Shown: positions 1 through 11,379 of the stretch, in pieces
Numbering within the stretch: the first letter of the stretch is position 1
How the letters are laid out: the number at the start of each line of letters is the position of its first letter
Assembly (NCBI GenBank): GCA_019055375.1
Contig: JAHQIW010004549.1
Coordinates: 24,948-88,947, forward strand
Reading direction: 5' to 3'
Origin: Parelaphostrongylus tenuis
Lineage: Eukaryota; Nematoda; Chromadorea; Rhabditida; Metastrongylidae
DNA: 64,000 bases
Notes under the pieces: model-generated
Told to the model about the DNA's origin: nothing
The model's database searches: none
Seen by the model: only the letters and a program-made list of their open reading frames with translations
Program-made: the position numbers and the translations under genes

Positions 1-3000
1 CTTTAATGGCTCATCACATATTGCAAGATCTTCTTCAATAGCCTCCTTAAATGAAAGCTATGAAAATTAATTACGAGATCCGGAAATACTGCGTGATATA
101 CAATACTTCAAACTTCGAACGGAAGCCATACTCGTATCCCACCATTACTGGAGAGCATACTAACCACTGCACTAACGGAGCTTCCATTTTGCCATCACTC
201 TTTTTGTGAAATAAGGTATCGATTTTTTAGCGATCCACCGTGAACGGTTTGGCTTGGTAGTAACTTGCAAGACAGGAAGAGTGGTAACACAACAGGAGCT
301 CCACTAGTCCACGCAAAGGGTGGAGTGCGGGTTCGAACCCTGCTTGACGTTCAAAAACTATGCACATCACTCAACATTATTGGGCATAAAGTTAGAACAT
401 TATATCATTGCCAAGAGATCAAATTAAATCCCTACATCACATAGACCAAGGACTACAGGAAACTCTCACCTGGTTGAAATACGATTTGATTTTCGCCCGC
501 ATGATTTTCTCGTACTCGTGCCTGTCTTCATGCATCTTCTTGCGAAACTCTCTTCGAGCTTCTGCTGTCCGAAGTCTCTTCCTAAGTCAACACATTTAAA
601 TACAGCAATCTACCAACAACGAAATTTACCGTACTAACATTGAGAAAGGATACAATGAATCCGGCACTTTTCGGTTATCCGGGACATATGAACAGTCGAC
701 CTCATTCTCTGACAAAAATCTTTCATAGGAGGATAAGTGATCATTCGAAAGCTTGAATCTCACATCCACTCGTCTTTCCTTTTACTTCGCTTACATTTCG
801 CTGGACAAAACACCTTCCTTAGACTGCTATAACCTTTCGATAGCTTGAGTCCGAAGAACTCAAAATTGTGTTTGCTTCGAAAAGCTTTTTTGATAGCGGG
901 AAGAAAACATCTGTATTTCATACTTCGCCGGACCGTTCTTTCGTTGGACTTTTGGTAATAATTCGACAGCGAAAGTTTCAGTGATTCTAACGCTGTACTT
1001 AGATTCTGGGAAGACCGTTACATTGGAGTATGTCACGGAAAATAAAATCGAGTTCCACATATTCGGTGAGCTTGTTTACTGGCTAGACTGCGGGCTGGAA
1101 AACGGAGCGATTGATTGATGGCTTGACGCATTATACACGTGGTAAGCAACTTCTTAATCATTTGGAAATTTCTTCTCCGCTTTGGAAGAAACCCCAATTA
1201 GAACGATTGAGTCGGATACTACGAGATTTTCTCCACACGCTCATATGCTTTTCGTGCTTCGAGCGAATTATAAGCGTGATAAAAATGAAGGCGCGCAAGA
1301 GGCAAAACATAATTTTATTTTGTATGCTACAGCGTCGTGAAGGGGTTTTTCTTCGAAAAATGGCCAAGTAGCGCTGTAGCCAGAGATTTAAGCTTTCAAA
1401 TGATCACTGACACTCCTATGGAAGATTCTTAGCCAGCGAATAAGGTCGAATATTCATTTGCCTCGGATAACTGAAAAGGACCCAAATTCAAGATATGACC
1501 ATTTTGAACGCTGCATAGTATTATATCACAAGCTGTACTGACTCTAAAAAAGCAAGTCTCGTTAACATAGAGACGAGGGTTTTCGGTAGAATTACTATGT
1601 AGGATTAGATATCCCGCTCTCCTCCCACAAGCGAAAGTCTCTTGAGACAACCAATATGCAATGCTCAAATGTCCAAGAATATTTTGTGATGCTGCAAACC
1701 GATCGGTTCACAACTTTAACGATAAAGGAAAAATATAAGAGAGCGAACTAACAATACTTCTGCGTCCTTCAATTTATTGTACGCTCTTCGAACGGCGAAT
1801 CTATGGTACTCATTAGAGATTTTCTCGATTTGAACACTGGGGAGTACCTTTGCGCTCCAAGCAGCGGCGACAATAAATCCCTGGTAAAAGAAAAATTCAT
1901 TCAAGTAAAAGAAAAAAAAAAAGAAGTATAGGATGTGACCCACCTGCTCATCATGTTTCCGCCACGTATGGTGCAATTTGTTCAAAGCAGACTTGAATAT
2001 CCTTTCACGACGCTTTTGCGGTGCAAGAAAGGGACTGCCACTGGACTCAGTTTTACTCGTCTCATTCGAATTAGAAGCACGAGAGATGAACTTATTCAAA
2101 CCCTAAAAGTATTAGTGACTGTAGTTATCGAACTTCTGCTCTATTTGAAATGAAAACAAGGACAAACCCAGGTACTATTCTCCTTCTGAGCCTTTTCCTT
2201 CTCCAGTCTTTCCTTACGCAGCTTCTTCTCCTGTTTTCTCTTCTCCTTATCAGTTTCTTTTAATGAAGCACTTGGTGGTGAGCCTACACCACTTCTCCTC
2301 TGACCAACAAAATGAGAAAGAGGAGCGTCGGAATCAGAATCACTATATTTCCTATCCTGTAAAAGATTTGAGAAAAAATTCAAGAAAGCCACTACATAAA
2401 TACTAGATTACTTCGAATCTACCTCATTTACATCTCGCTTTGCAATGCTCGATATCTTATTGATAGACTTCATGTGAGCAGAGGAACAAAATATCGGAGC
2501 TAATTTGTCTTTGATTCCGTACTCTTTCTTGAACGCTTCCTCAATCTAAAGAATTAACTATAAAAAAAAACCCAAGAAAAGCAGCTCACGGAAACTTAAT
2601 GAAAACACGCTACACACCTGCCATGGTTTCCCTGGCTGTTGTGAGCCCATCAGTAAGACAATCGACCGAATGTCATTTTCAGTTATCAAATAACGTCGTC
2701 TGAATATATTTTATCTATGATCTGATGTCCATTACTCTCACAGTGAACTCGACTGAGAGAAGAACTCACTTCAAATCTCTTCCATTAATTCGCCCAATTT
2801 CTTTGCCATCATACTTAATAGTATAGAAAACGGTACCACCTCTTTCTCAACGGCCATCACTTTAGCAATAATGGTTCTGAAAAATGAGCTAATGACGCGA
2901 CATCTCAATGTATTCGACTTCATCCAGCATTGTTTAAAGTGACTGAATAGCATCAAGTCAGTGTTAATAACCTTCCAGACAAGTTTGGTCTCAATTAACC

Positions 3001-6000
3001 AACCCCCAGAGGATAGAAGGCTTGGTAAAGCTGAGCGCGGGATCAAACCGTTGACTATCAGCCCATCAACCACGTGGATCAAACAGCAATCCTAACATAC
3101 GCCACCCACGCTCTCAGACAGATATTAGAAATGTATGAGAAAAGATGAAAACATGTTCGTTTCACAAAAATGTGGTTTTATCGCTGGAAAACGAAGACCT
3201 CGTGACGATAGGGGAGCAAGTCTTTCAGAACACCTTCAAATACGAATCATAATAAACAATAGAAGGATTAAGGATAAAGCTCTCGATGTTGATCAATCAC
3301 TGAGGGATGCACCATGCATTCATCTTCAATTTTTGGCTTCGTTTGAGGAGATTCAACTCATATCTGGCCTTTACAATGACTCGCGGTGTCCTCCCGCTGG
3401 ATCGACTCAATGATGCTCATGCTCCAAGACAAGTCTGAGACCAGTATGCTACCAATTTACCGACCCTGGAGAAATGAATGGCTTGATGAACCATGAGCGC
3501 GAGGTCGAACCATCGACCTTCTGCGCGACGCGGAGCACCTGTAACCACTGCGCCACATGCGCCCAATTAACAATATAGCGCACTGAGGAAAGATTAACAA
3601 AATAGAAAAATTTGAATTTATAGAGAAGCCAAAATAATAAGAAAAAAAAGGAGACAGAAATAGGAAACAAATTCAGAAGTACTTGCACTTAAAATAAAGA
3701 GTTCGTTCCAAAGCAAACCTCACCGATCTTTCGATGGTGAAAACTCCACGTGTTCATCTTTGACATAAAAGTCCTTCAGACAGCTCTCAATCGATTCAAC
3801 GAGATCGTCAAGTGAATAAGTACCTGGGAAAAATCAAAGAAGAAAGGGAGAAAAGAAACGAAATTCTGATTGATTAAGAGAAGAGTTAAAACCAAGTCCG
3901 ACCCCCCACCGAGCCACAAATTACAAGAAAAAAACTCACTGTGATGAACTCGATTACAGATTTCTTGGATAACTGGTCTTTCTATTCGTTCGCGTAGCTG
4001 CACAAGGGTCTTGTTCTCCTGCTGCATTGCCTCCTCATAGGAGAAATACAACTCTTTCGAATTATGTCGACACTTCCACTTTTTACGCTCGTCGCTCCTA
4101 AAGTCAACAAATAATTCGAACAAACACCTACAACAAACACTACTTCTCCAAAGGAAATGGCACAGACAACTGATATACCTTCTTGGGTCCAGTGGGTATG
4201 AAGCGTGCGTTAACCCTGGTTAACCCGCGAACACTAAAAAACGCCCCCGCGCCCCGCCCCCGTTTGCGCAATAGCCTTGTGAAAAGTTTTGGCAACGAGC
4301 CAACAAACAAACACCCTTCAAACAGCCGCGATTTCGCGCTTTTGAATATCGTATCTCAATGGAGCATGGAATTGGCAATCCCAGAAGTTTCAGGGTATTT
4401 CAGGGGTAATGGGTGATATGCCGGGTTACGGGGTATCCGTGACACCATTAGCTTTGCTAGCGGGAAATTGGAATATTCGTACCATAACCAGAGTGTGTCT
4501 GGCGCAGTGTTTAGAAGTATTCTGCGTCGTACACGTGGTCCGTGGTTCGATCCCGCGCCCATAGCTCACCAGTTTAAATTTCTCCAGGGTCACCAATTCG
4601 CTACCAAATTTCTTTGGGCGAACAGCAGCAGTACTATGCATTCGATCACTTTAACGAGCTGAAGAATACATGCCACATCCCTCAACGGGTTGATCAACGG
4701 CGGGAGTTTTATCCATTAGCCTTTCAATCGGTCAGCATCCATCGTTTTGAATTGTGACGAACGTGAAAGAATTCTCAGACATCCTGAGGGAAGATTCAAC
4801 AACGATCGTGGATGGTGGGTGCGAAGAAACGAATCAAGTGCTGCAAGAGATCAGAACAATGTGGAAGATGTGATGTTGGGGGGAATCATATGTTGAAATA
4901 CAGAGTTTCGAGTCTAGGTGGGAGTTGAACCCGATTTTCACTCTTTACCGGGGAGCGTGAGCTATCACTTCATACCGAGGCCATCGTTCTGCTATCACTA
5001 TTTTTTTTCAGCATCTTTGGATATACCATTATAACTTCATAATTCTGCTACAACAGCAGTAAAATAAAGAATTCGAATCTCATAAAAAGTTCATATATAT
5101 GTATATATGTATATATATGTATATATGTATATATATATCTGCTATCCTCCCAGAGAAGTCTGGTACGAATTAACGGACCTTGGAGGATGGGTTTTTGTCA
5201 GGCTTGAGCGCGGGATCGAACTACATAAATATTAGTCAAGCGATCAGTTCGTTGTAAAGCACTCCTAGCTACCAAGCCACATTCACGCTATATATACACG
5301 CATATACATACATATGATATACATGTGCATACTTAGACATGTAGGTGTATAAATATCATATGTATGCATGTACATATGGATACACACACGTTGAAATTAA
5401 GATCGAGGAAATGACGCTACAAGCTTGAGGAAAATTTGTGGGCAACGTCATTCCTGCTATTTTCCAGGATTCTAGTCATCTATCGATAGCTTGAACCTCG
5501 GAAATTTTGATACGATAGCTTTTGATAGCTTGAACCTCGGAAATTTTGATACTATACTTGGTTTCTGAAAAAGTTTTCTCAGATCGTATAGCAGCGAAAG
5601 TAAGATCACGTTTCACACTCGACGCGCATTTACTGCTCAGCTGGAGTTTTTTTGATGCCCTTTTAGCAGACTTTCAATAGTTATTTGATAGTGCAAATTT
5701 TGGCAGCTCTGAAGCCAAATTCACTTCTTGATAAGGTCTCCAAAGAGCGCTGAAAAAGCGAAAAGAAGGCTACGTTTTGCGCTGCTATGCTTTGTCTTGG
5801 GTTTAGCGGCTGGTTTTGATTGGCAGTTTAAGCAGAATAATGGCCTAAGCCTATAGAACAATAGAACAAAGTTCTTTCTACAATTCTACGACGAAAAACT
5901 CAAAAACTTCTGCGAAACGGGGATGTATTTTTGAATCAATTAAGGAAATACGCGCGACAATGAGCGACGAGTGTGGAACACAATTTGTTTTCGGTGATAC

Positions 6001-7322
6001 AGCGCACTGTGAAGGCCTTTTTCGGAAATTGCCGAGATTTAGGCTATTGAATGGTACCTAGAATGTGAGAAAAAAATAGATAAACCCTTGTTTGCAAAGG
6101 GTTAAAAAGCGGATCGCGATAACCAAAGTTAGAAAAAACACGGCACATCTTTTGACACCGAACAAGAACACCTTCTTCGAATAAACACTGCACAGTTGGC
6201 GAGCCTTCGTACCCTTAGTAACGTGATTTCGGTCGAAAACATCGATTCTCAAGGAAGCTTGACTGATCCTCAAGGAACCTATCGCCTCCAGAGTTCACCA
6301 ACAGTCTTTACAGTCGATATGCGATAATGCTACGCGATATGTAAAACTCTAAACGTCAGGTGGGATTCGAACCCGCACTTCATCGTTTTCGCCGACGCGT
6401 GCTCACCATTGCACTGCGGGCTCTCGTTCTGCCATCAATCTATCTACGCTACAACGGATCCATCTGTCAGCAACCGACAATGAATTCACTCATACCCACA
6501 AATATCGGATATATATCCACAACCAGCTTGAAATCTTTTTACTTACCCGTTTCTGGTGGCGATGGCACAGGTTAGCTTGCCCTCCTTTCGCCCTACCCAA
6601 AAGGGTGTAATGCGGGTTCGAATTGCGCGCCATGTTCAAAGTTTTGCATATCACTAAGCATTATTAAATATATATTGTAGCCAGAATTCTTCTTAGTTGA
6701 CTGCCACTTGCAATGGTATGATGTTATAGTATACCCAATAAGGTGGAGTGCTGTGCAAAAAACCTTTGCGTCAGCCGGGATTCGAACCCAGATGTCACTC
6801 TTTCCGGGAGCGTATGCTAGCGTCGGTGGTGCAACGGTTAGCTCCCGCTTACATTAGCATATGCTCCCGGAAAGAGTGAGATCTGGGTTCGAATCCAGGG
6901 TGATGCAAATGCTTTTGCGCAGCACTCCACATTATTGGGTATATATTGTAGCATCATACAACTGATAGACGCGCTTAAAGTAAGATAAATTCTGGTCTCT
7001 AGAGCCGTTAGCTGTCCAAATTCAACACTCTTAGCTAGTGAAAAACCACACAGTAGACATAAATAATGGAAGATTACTAGCCAAACGCCAACAATCAGTT
7101 ATGGCTGTGACGTCACCGTAAAAAAAGTGTCAATAAGACAATTAAATAAAGAAAGATAAATAAATAAGTGACAAAAAAATTTTTTAAGAAGTGCTAGACT
7201 TACTGGACGTGTTTGATCTCGTCCACGGATGAAATCGGTTCCGTTGCAATGTTACTAAGATCACCGAGTAGATTCCTCGATGGAGGAATAATAGCAGCGC
7301 CTGGGAGTTTAGTCGACTGCAT
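1..7322 (-). CDS. WAC-domain BAZ1A/ACF1-like chromatin remodelling subunit, spliced, partial
   Basis: Exons read on the minus strand: 7204-7322 (ATG at 7320-7322), 3940-4097, 3724-3823, 2770-2876, 2618-2699, 2423-2545, 2168-2356, 1944-2102, 1810-1880 (tentative), 470-581 and 1-45, which runs off the window. All borders are GT/AG and phases agree from exon to exon. Exons 2 and 3 hold the WAC signature: KKWKCRHNSKELYFSYEEAM, then ERPVIQEICNRVHHS and STYSLDDLVESIESCLKDFY. Next come RRYLITENDIRSIVLLMGSQ, an SDSDSD acidic patch, a Lys/Glu coiled coil (EKRKQEKKLRKERLEKEKAQ) and, before the edge, EAIEEDLAICDEPLK, which resembles the stretch leading to the DDT domain. The family partners ISWI ATPases in nucleosome spacing; that role is inferred. 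Exon 4 (2770-2876) needs one extra base near 2843-2848 to stay in frame. Exon 9 could end at 1758 instead, but only the 1810 end fits the phase of exon 10. The linkage of exon 1 across a 3.1-kb intron rests on phase alone. Confidence 0.8.
90..395. mobile_element. tRNA-like fold-back SINE (T2 family), in an intron
   Basis: Two opposed arms each carry a box B-like GGTTCGAA block. The right arm (277-395, +) has GCGGGTTCGAACCCTGC and then the family tail CACTCAACATTATTGGGCAT. The left arm (about 90-215) carries the complementary tRNA-like pattern on the minus strand with many changes. It lies in the intron between the exons at 470-581 and 1-45. Confidence 0.5.
666..1480. mobile_element. TIR element M1, copy 1 (about 815 bp)
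   Basis: Long inverted ends: 666-770 (CTTTTCGGTTATCCGG... GTGATCATTCGAAAGCTT) matches the complement of 1376-1480. The inside holds degenerate modules of the same family (GCTTTTTTGATAGC, TTCGCTGGACAAAAC). No transposase is seen, so it is non-autonomous. It sits in an intron of the WAC gene, between the exons at 1810-1880 and 470-581. Confidence 0.6.
2967..3110 (-). repeat. T1 tRNA-derived SINE fragment
   Basis: It shares the T1 landmarks in reverse: GACAAGTTTGGTCTCAATTA, GCTTGGTAAAGCTGAGCGCG and CGCCACCCACGCTC. Decayed, and lying in the intron between WAC exons 3 and 4. Confidence 0.55.
3266..3566 (-). mobile_element. T1 tRNA-derived SINE, near full length
   Basis: Reverse copy of the ~290-bp T1 SINE. 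The tail is at 3270-3300 (AAGGATAAAGCTCTCGATG) and the tRNA-like head at 3505-3566, with box A complement CTGTAACCACTGCGCCACAT and box B complement GGTCGAACCATCGACC. It sits in the same intron as the fragment at 2967-3110. Confidence 0.75.
4495..4725 (+). repeat. T1 SINE, diverged
   Basis: The head has GTGGTTCGATCCCGCGCCCA followed by GCTCACCAG, and the tail has CATCCCTCAACGGGTTGATC and TTTTATCC as in the full-length copy at 49191. It lies in the large first intron of the WAC gene. Confidence 0.6.
4870..4992 (-). repeat. T2 tRNA-like repeat, single arm
   Basis: GGTGGGAGTTGAACCCGATT and ACTCTTTACCGGGGAGCG are the complement of the T2 head; a relative is at 8148. Confidence 0.45.
5096..5400. 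repeat. (TA)n/(TATG)n microsatellite with T1 SINE fragment
   Basis: TATATG-type simple repeats at 5096-5139 and 5293-5395 flank a decayed minus-strand T1 SINE piece at 5141-5292 (CTATCCTCCCAGAGAAGTCT, GAGCGCGGGATCGAAC). Confidence 0.7.
5400..6060. repeat. M1-type internal modules
   Basis: GATAGCTTGAACCTCGGAAA occurs twice in a direct duplication of about 35 bp near 5490-5555. Modules such as TTTCACACTCGACGCG recur at 39.4, 41.2 and 31.9 kb. No ORF of note. Confidence 0.4.
6330..6670. mobile_element. T2 fold-back SINE
   Basis: The left arm (6340-6425) carries GTGGGATTCGAACCCGCACT and the right arm (6560-6670) ATGCGGGTTCGAATTGCGCG, ending in the family tail. The two tRNA-like box B blocks are opposed. 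Confidence 0.6.
6717..6965. mobile_element. T2 fold-back SINE, well preserved
   Basis: The arms are about 115 nt. 6720-6833 (ATACCCAATAAGGTGGAGTG ... CCGGGAGCGTATGCTA) pairs with 6858-6962 (AGCATATGCTCCCGG ... CACTCCACATTATTGGGTAT). The centre carries a box A-like GGTGGTGCAACGGTTAGC, and each arm a GGTTCGAATCC-type box B. Confidence 0.75.
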
Positions 7323-7740
7323 ATCTCGAAAAAGTAAATGATCTATCAGGTCAAAATAAACGACTATCACTCAAGAGGTAATGAAAAAAAATGGGGTCGA
7401 TCGATTAACCACAAAACGCGACTTTACGAATATTAAGACTAAAAATCTGACGCTAGAGAAGAGTCGTGATCCCATCGATATTGCTTGAGGCAATATCTTA
7501 TTCAGAGAAATCAATTTCAAAAATACTTCAGAACTCGATAGGACCACAACTCTCCACAAATACCAGGAATCTTTTTGAATTTCAAAAATCCCGCCAAGAG
7601 GTTCAAAAATCGCCGCGGCGACGCCGCTCTCATTGTTTGCGCGCCAAATTCGATTACGCCGCCACCGCCGCACTTCGATATGCTGGCGACGACGATAAGG
7701 ATCTTATATGTGACCCTCGTGAAGCTAAGTAATAGGACTC
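7323..7740. other. 5' flank of the WAC gene
   Basis: No exon recognised. It contains a CG-rich stretch at about 7610-7690 unlike the AT-rich surroundings, which could belong to the promoter region of the minus-strand gene starting at 7322. No defined promoter element was identified. Confidence 0.3.
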
Positions 7741-8010
7741 TTAGTGGAGATCAATCCTTGATGGATCGCCGCGCACTCGATTCCATTCGTAGCATCATTT
7801 GAGGTGACGGGAGATCATATGTGACCTCGACATTAACACGTGGTGACCTACTTATGTACCAAGTCAGTGCGGCTATCCTCCCAGACAAGTTTGGCACCAA
7901 CTCATCGACCTCGAAAATATGGAAGATTTGGTGAGCCAGGAATCGAACTATTGACTACGTGCGTGTCGCGAAGCACCTCTAACCACTGCGTCACGCGTCC
8001 CCTGGCCCTC
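7737..8010 (-). repeat. T1 SINE, diverged
   Basis: Reverse T1 landmarks: GGAGATCAATCCTTGATGGA, CTATCCTCCCAGACAAGTTT, GGAATCGAACTATTGAC and CTCTAACCACTGCGTCACGC. Confidence 0.6.
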
Positions 8011-8147
8011 ATAACTGCCAGAAACCCTCGAATGACATCTGTCCACTACATAATTATTGGTGAAAAAGTAGGGATGTGAATAACTTCCCCATGAGGACAG
8101 ATAAATGAATTCTTATTTCACTGCATTTCAGTAGTGATATAATGTTA

Positions 8148-8275
8148 TGAATATGGATCTTGAAGTACTGAGGTTACGCAAAGCATTCGACATGAGCGGG
8201 AGTTGAAACCGCATTTCACCCATATCGGGCCTCGTGGTACCACTACACACCGAGGCCACCGTTCTCCTACCACTT
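8148..8275 (-). repeat. T2 tRNA-like repeat, single arm
   Basis: GAGCGGGAGTTGAAACCGCA and CCGAGGCCACCGTTCTCCTA match the arm at 4870-4992. Confidence 0.4.
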
Positions 8276-8439
8276 TTCCTTCGATATAAGCTATCGTAGA
8301 AGTAAGGCAGTAGAAGTAAAAGATCATTAAGAGTACACATTACGGATAGCTGCCAGTATAACAAGGTTCAATGCCGATATGTACCTATCAGGCCAAACTC
8401 GTTAACAGCTGGTTGCTAACAGCTACGATATATTCTGCG

Positions 8440-8660
8440 AGATTATTTCAACCCTTTGAGGACCACCGGTGATAAGCAGGCGGCGTCGCACCGTCGCTTG
8501 CGCGGCACCGCTGCCAGGGGCGTCTGCATGTCTGTGCATGCATGTTTGGCTGTTTGCCTGCATTCTCGCGAGAACGACGCCGCCATTACAGTAGCTAAGT
8601 GAGATTTGACGTCGTTCGGCTCGGCACGTAACGTACTGCGTGGTCCCCAAAAAGGGTTAA
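8440..8660. mobile_element. GC-rich MITE (family G), copy 1
   Basis: About 210 bp bounded by AACCCTTTGAGGACCAC and the opposed GTGGTCCCCAAAAAGGGTTA, so it has terminal inverted repeats. The core is GC-rich (CAGGCGGCGTCGCACCGTCG). Relatives lie at 15690, 20100 and 20430. No protein. Confidence 0.6.
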
Positions 8661-8869
8661 GTGTTCTCGGGGTCTGATAAGTCAGCGGCTTACGAAACTT
8701 TCGGCGGTCTCGTCCGCCTTTTCAGAGCCACGTGCCCCATCGGTCATCACTCCTACTGATAGTAGGGAAAGGGAGCCTGAGCATGATAGGATCAGAAAAG
8801 GTGAAGTACTCTCTGAACCCATCTCATCGACTGTTTTTTAACCTCTCTATAAACACTCAGTATGGTTTG

Positions 8870-9305
8870 TGCGAATTCTCAAAGCCTTACCGAGGTTGTT
8901 ACGCCAGAGCCATACGTACGTTCCGGCGATGACGTCCGCTTCATCAGTGGCCCATGCCCCACGCTGAACCCTAATCTATAGCAGGGTTGGGGATTGTTGT
9001 TTATGGTGACAGCACATAATATTGTGTAATCACCTTTCTTTGTTTCTCACAGACTATATTGAATGCTTAGAGCGAGGTTCAGAGACAGTCGTTGAAACGA
9101 ATTCCTACATACTCACTATTATTCGTAATCCATGAATTGAAAAAAGTGATAACATATTCTCATGGGCTGTCACCATAAACAACGTCTCCTCATTGCTGCT
9201 TCAAAACAGGGTTAGATGTGGGGTGTGGGCCACTGGTGAAATGGGCAAAACCGCCGGAACGTGGGTATGGCTCTGACGTACCAACTTCGAAAAGGCTTTA
9301 AACAT
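8870..9305. mobile_element. Hammerhead fold-back element, family D, copy 1 (decayed)
   Basis: The left arm (8878-9025) and right arm (9150-9303) are inverted copies: GGTGACAGCACATAA against GGGCTGTCACCATAAACAAC. Each arm has a degenerate hammerhead block: 8914-8952 on minus (CUGAUGA kept, GAAA lost) and 9250-9290 on plus (CUGGUGA). The relative at 36264 is intact. Confidence 0.6.
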
Positions 9306-9489
9306 TCCCACAGATTATACCGCATGTCTGAACCATTCTATCAGTCGATGATTTGCGGCTGTTATCAATTATATGATCATTGCCTTACAATCGACTGTTT
9401 TTGAAACCTTAATATAGAACTTGTTCCATTCTGAGAGATTGTTGCCAATATGAATTGTTTGGTGAAAATAGCAAGAAATCAGCGGTGCC

Positions 9490-9755
9490 CACTAACCCTT
9501 TGGGACCTTGAGCCCATCTCCTCTGCATCTCTAACCCCCAGCGTAGGAACGCACTGAATGCGTTAGTGTATTATTTCGATTATATTATTGTTGTTATTTC
9601 CCCATGTTATGTTATTTGCAGATATATTATATTGTTATAAGTAGGAAGATAACAACAGTAATACAATTGAAATGATACGACAATACATTCAATGCGTTCC
9701 CGCGCTGGGGGTTAGGGATGTAGAGGAGGTGGGTCCACGGTCCCGAAATGGCTAA
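9490..9755. mobile_element. Palindromic MITE (family H), copy 1
   Basis: CTGCATCTCTAACCCCCAGC in the left arm (9498-9610) is mirrored by GCTGGGGGTTAGGGATGTAG in the right arm (9640-9752). The centre is AT-rich. Relatives are at 10613, 45060 and 54600. No ORF. Confidence 0.65.
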
Positions 9756-9759
9756 ACTG

Positions 9760-10290
9760 AATTCGACACGATCGACGACGAAGACGGAGGACACAACGCG
9801 AGAACGAACGACTCGAATCATCGGCTTTGAAGTGGGCGAAGACGTCAGGGCGTCAACCGAGTAAAGTTTATTCAAAAATTCTGTGGAATTAGCTAAATTA
9901 TAGAAGAAATCACATCCAAGAAGATTTGTTGACGTATAAGTGAACTAACTGGTACCTGCTCAAGAAACTGGACATCTACTCGTCGTAGTAGTAGTGCTGG
10001 CCGAAAGTCTCATAAGCATCTAACTCGATTACTCACTGATCAATTAGTACTAGTTTCACAGTGTGAACCCTGCAGTGTGCTGAGCCAGGCATCTATATTA
10101 CGAAGGTTCTAGCCAACCTTTAGGGGTAGCACAGTGGCTAGTGATGCAGTACATCAGAAATCAAGGTGACGAGCATGGTTCTAATTCGATCAACTACCCA
10201 ATGCTTTCTTGCAGTGAATCAACTGAGCGCCCTGTACCGCTTTGATCCGGCTACGTCCAAGACTACAAGGAGAGTAGTCTCAATCAGGAT
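9760..10290. repeat. Segmental duplication, flank of unit 1
   Basis: Collinear with 38290-38780: GAACGAACGACTCGAATCATC, GACGTCAGGGCGTCAACCGA and a tRNA-like GGGGTAGCACAGTGGCTAG block at 10121-10190 recur in the same order, with many changes. No exon recognised. Confidence 0.6.
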
Positions 10291-10612
10291 TCGACGACAT
10301 TCATAAAGATTCGGTATCCTCGAGAAGCGTTTAAAAAATGTTCGAAGACTCGTGGCTCACCAGCAAGGAAACGAACCGAGTGCTGAGATCCAGACAGTTG
10401 AAATGACGGTTCGTACAAAATAGATAAACCAGCCTAACCGACATCTCTAAATTAGTGTACGCCTGGTCCTAACACTCTATGAGTTTCTCTAATCTGCATA
10501 TCACAGGTATCACCTATAGCCTCGTTGATGGTTGAGTTATACGGGCGGACGCCAGTAATTCGATCCCGGAAATATTCGTCATAAAGCAGGTTGTAGTGTA
10601 GCCACATTTATC
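10291..10612. other. Unannotated
   Basis: No gene, strong repeat or structural signal recognised. Confidence 0.4.
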
Positions 10613-10875
10613 AAGACGACCAACCTTCCGTGGACCCACCCAAACTTCTCTGCATCTCTAATTCACAACATGGGAACGCACTGGATGTATTATTTCAATT
10701 GTATTAGTGCTGTTATTTTCCTACTTACAACAACATAATATATTTACATACAATTTAGCACATGAAAATAACCACAACAATATGACTGAGATAATACGAT
10801 AATACTTCAATGCGTTCCCACGCTAGGCGTTAGAGATGCAGAGGAGGTGCGCCGACGGTCCCGAAAGGGCTAAAC
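10613..10875. mobile_element. Palindromic MITE (family H), copy 2
   Basis: CTTCTCTGCATCTCTAATTC is mirrored by GCGTTAGAGATGCAGAGGAG, with an AT-rich centre. Confidence 0.6.
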
Positions 10876-10970
10876 ATTGCTGCGAATGACTGATTGAGGC
10901 GAAAACATCTGCACTGGACATTTACATCTAAATTGCTATTCACATGGTCGTACTATAAAGTTTACTCGAA

Positions 10971-11270
10971 TGGGTGCGCATGGCGCAATGGTTAGAGATG
11001 CTCCGCAATACATATGACAGGACGGTCAATGGTTCGATCTTGCGCTCTACGCTCAAAAAGCTTTCCTTCTTTCCTCAGTTGCGAACTAGGACCAAACTTG
11101 TCTGCGAGCATAGCAGCACTGCCTTGACGAATTGGTTAGCCACCGCGATTCACTGTAAAGGCTAGATATGCATTCAGTCGCTTCAAACGGAGCTAGGAAA
11201 GGCAAGACAGATGCGTATGCGTCCCTCAAGGTTTTGATGCCGACAGCTTTACTCCTAATCCTTTTACCGA
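10971..11270 (+). mobile_element. T1 tRNA-derived SINE, diverged full length
   Basis: The head at 10971-11050 has GCGCATGGCGCAATGGTTAG (box A) and CAATGGTTCGATCTTGCGCT (box B). The body has TTCACTGTAAAGGCTAGATA and the tail ends in CTAATCCTTTT. Confidence 0.65.
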
Positions 11271-11379
11271 ACAATACGATAAATCTTGCGGAGCAGAAAC
11301 GAGAATGTCTTCAAGAGTGAAGACTGGTTACTTTTCCATCTGGACTGAACGAGCCAAACGGCCTTCCTAGAGGCGCGAG

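Noticed and set aside
1429..1668. Minus ORF proposed as a further WAC-gene exon
   Set aside because: About a third of it is the M1 terminus, no acceptor fits the phase, and skipping it lets 1810-1880 join 470-581 in frame.
6826..6905. Possible tRNA gene with good box A and B
   Set aside because: It lies at the centre of a fold-back repeat; the spacing and anticodon region do not make a cloverleaf.
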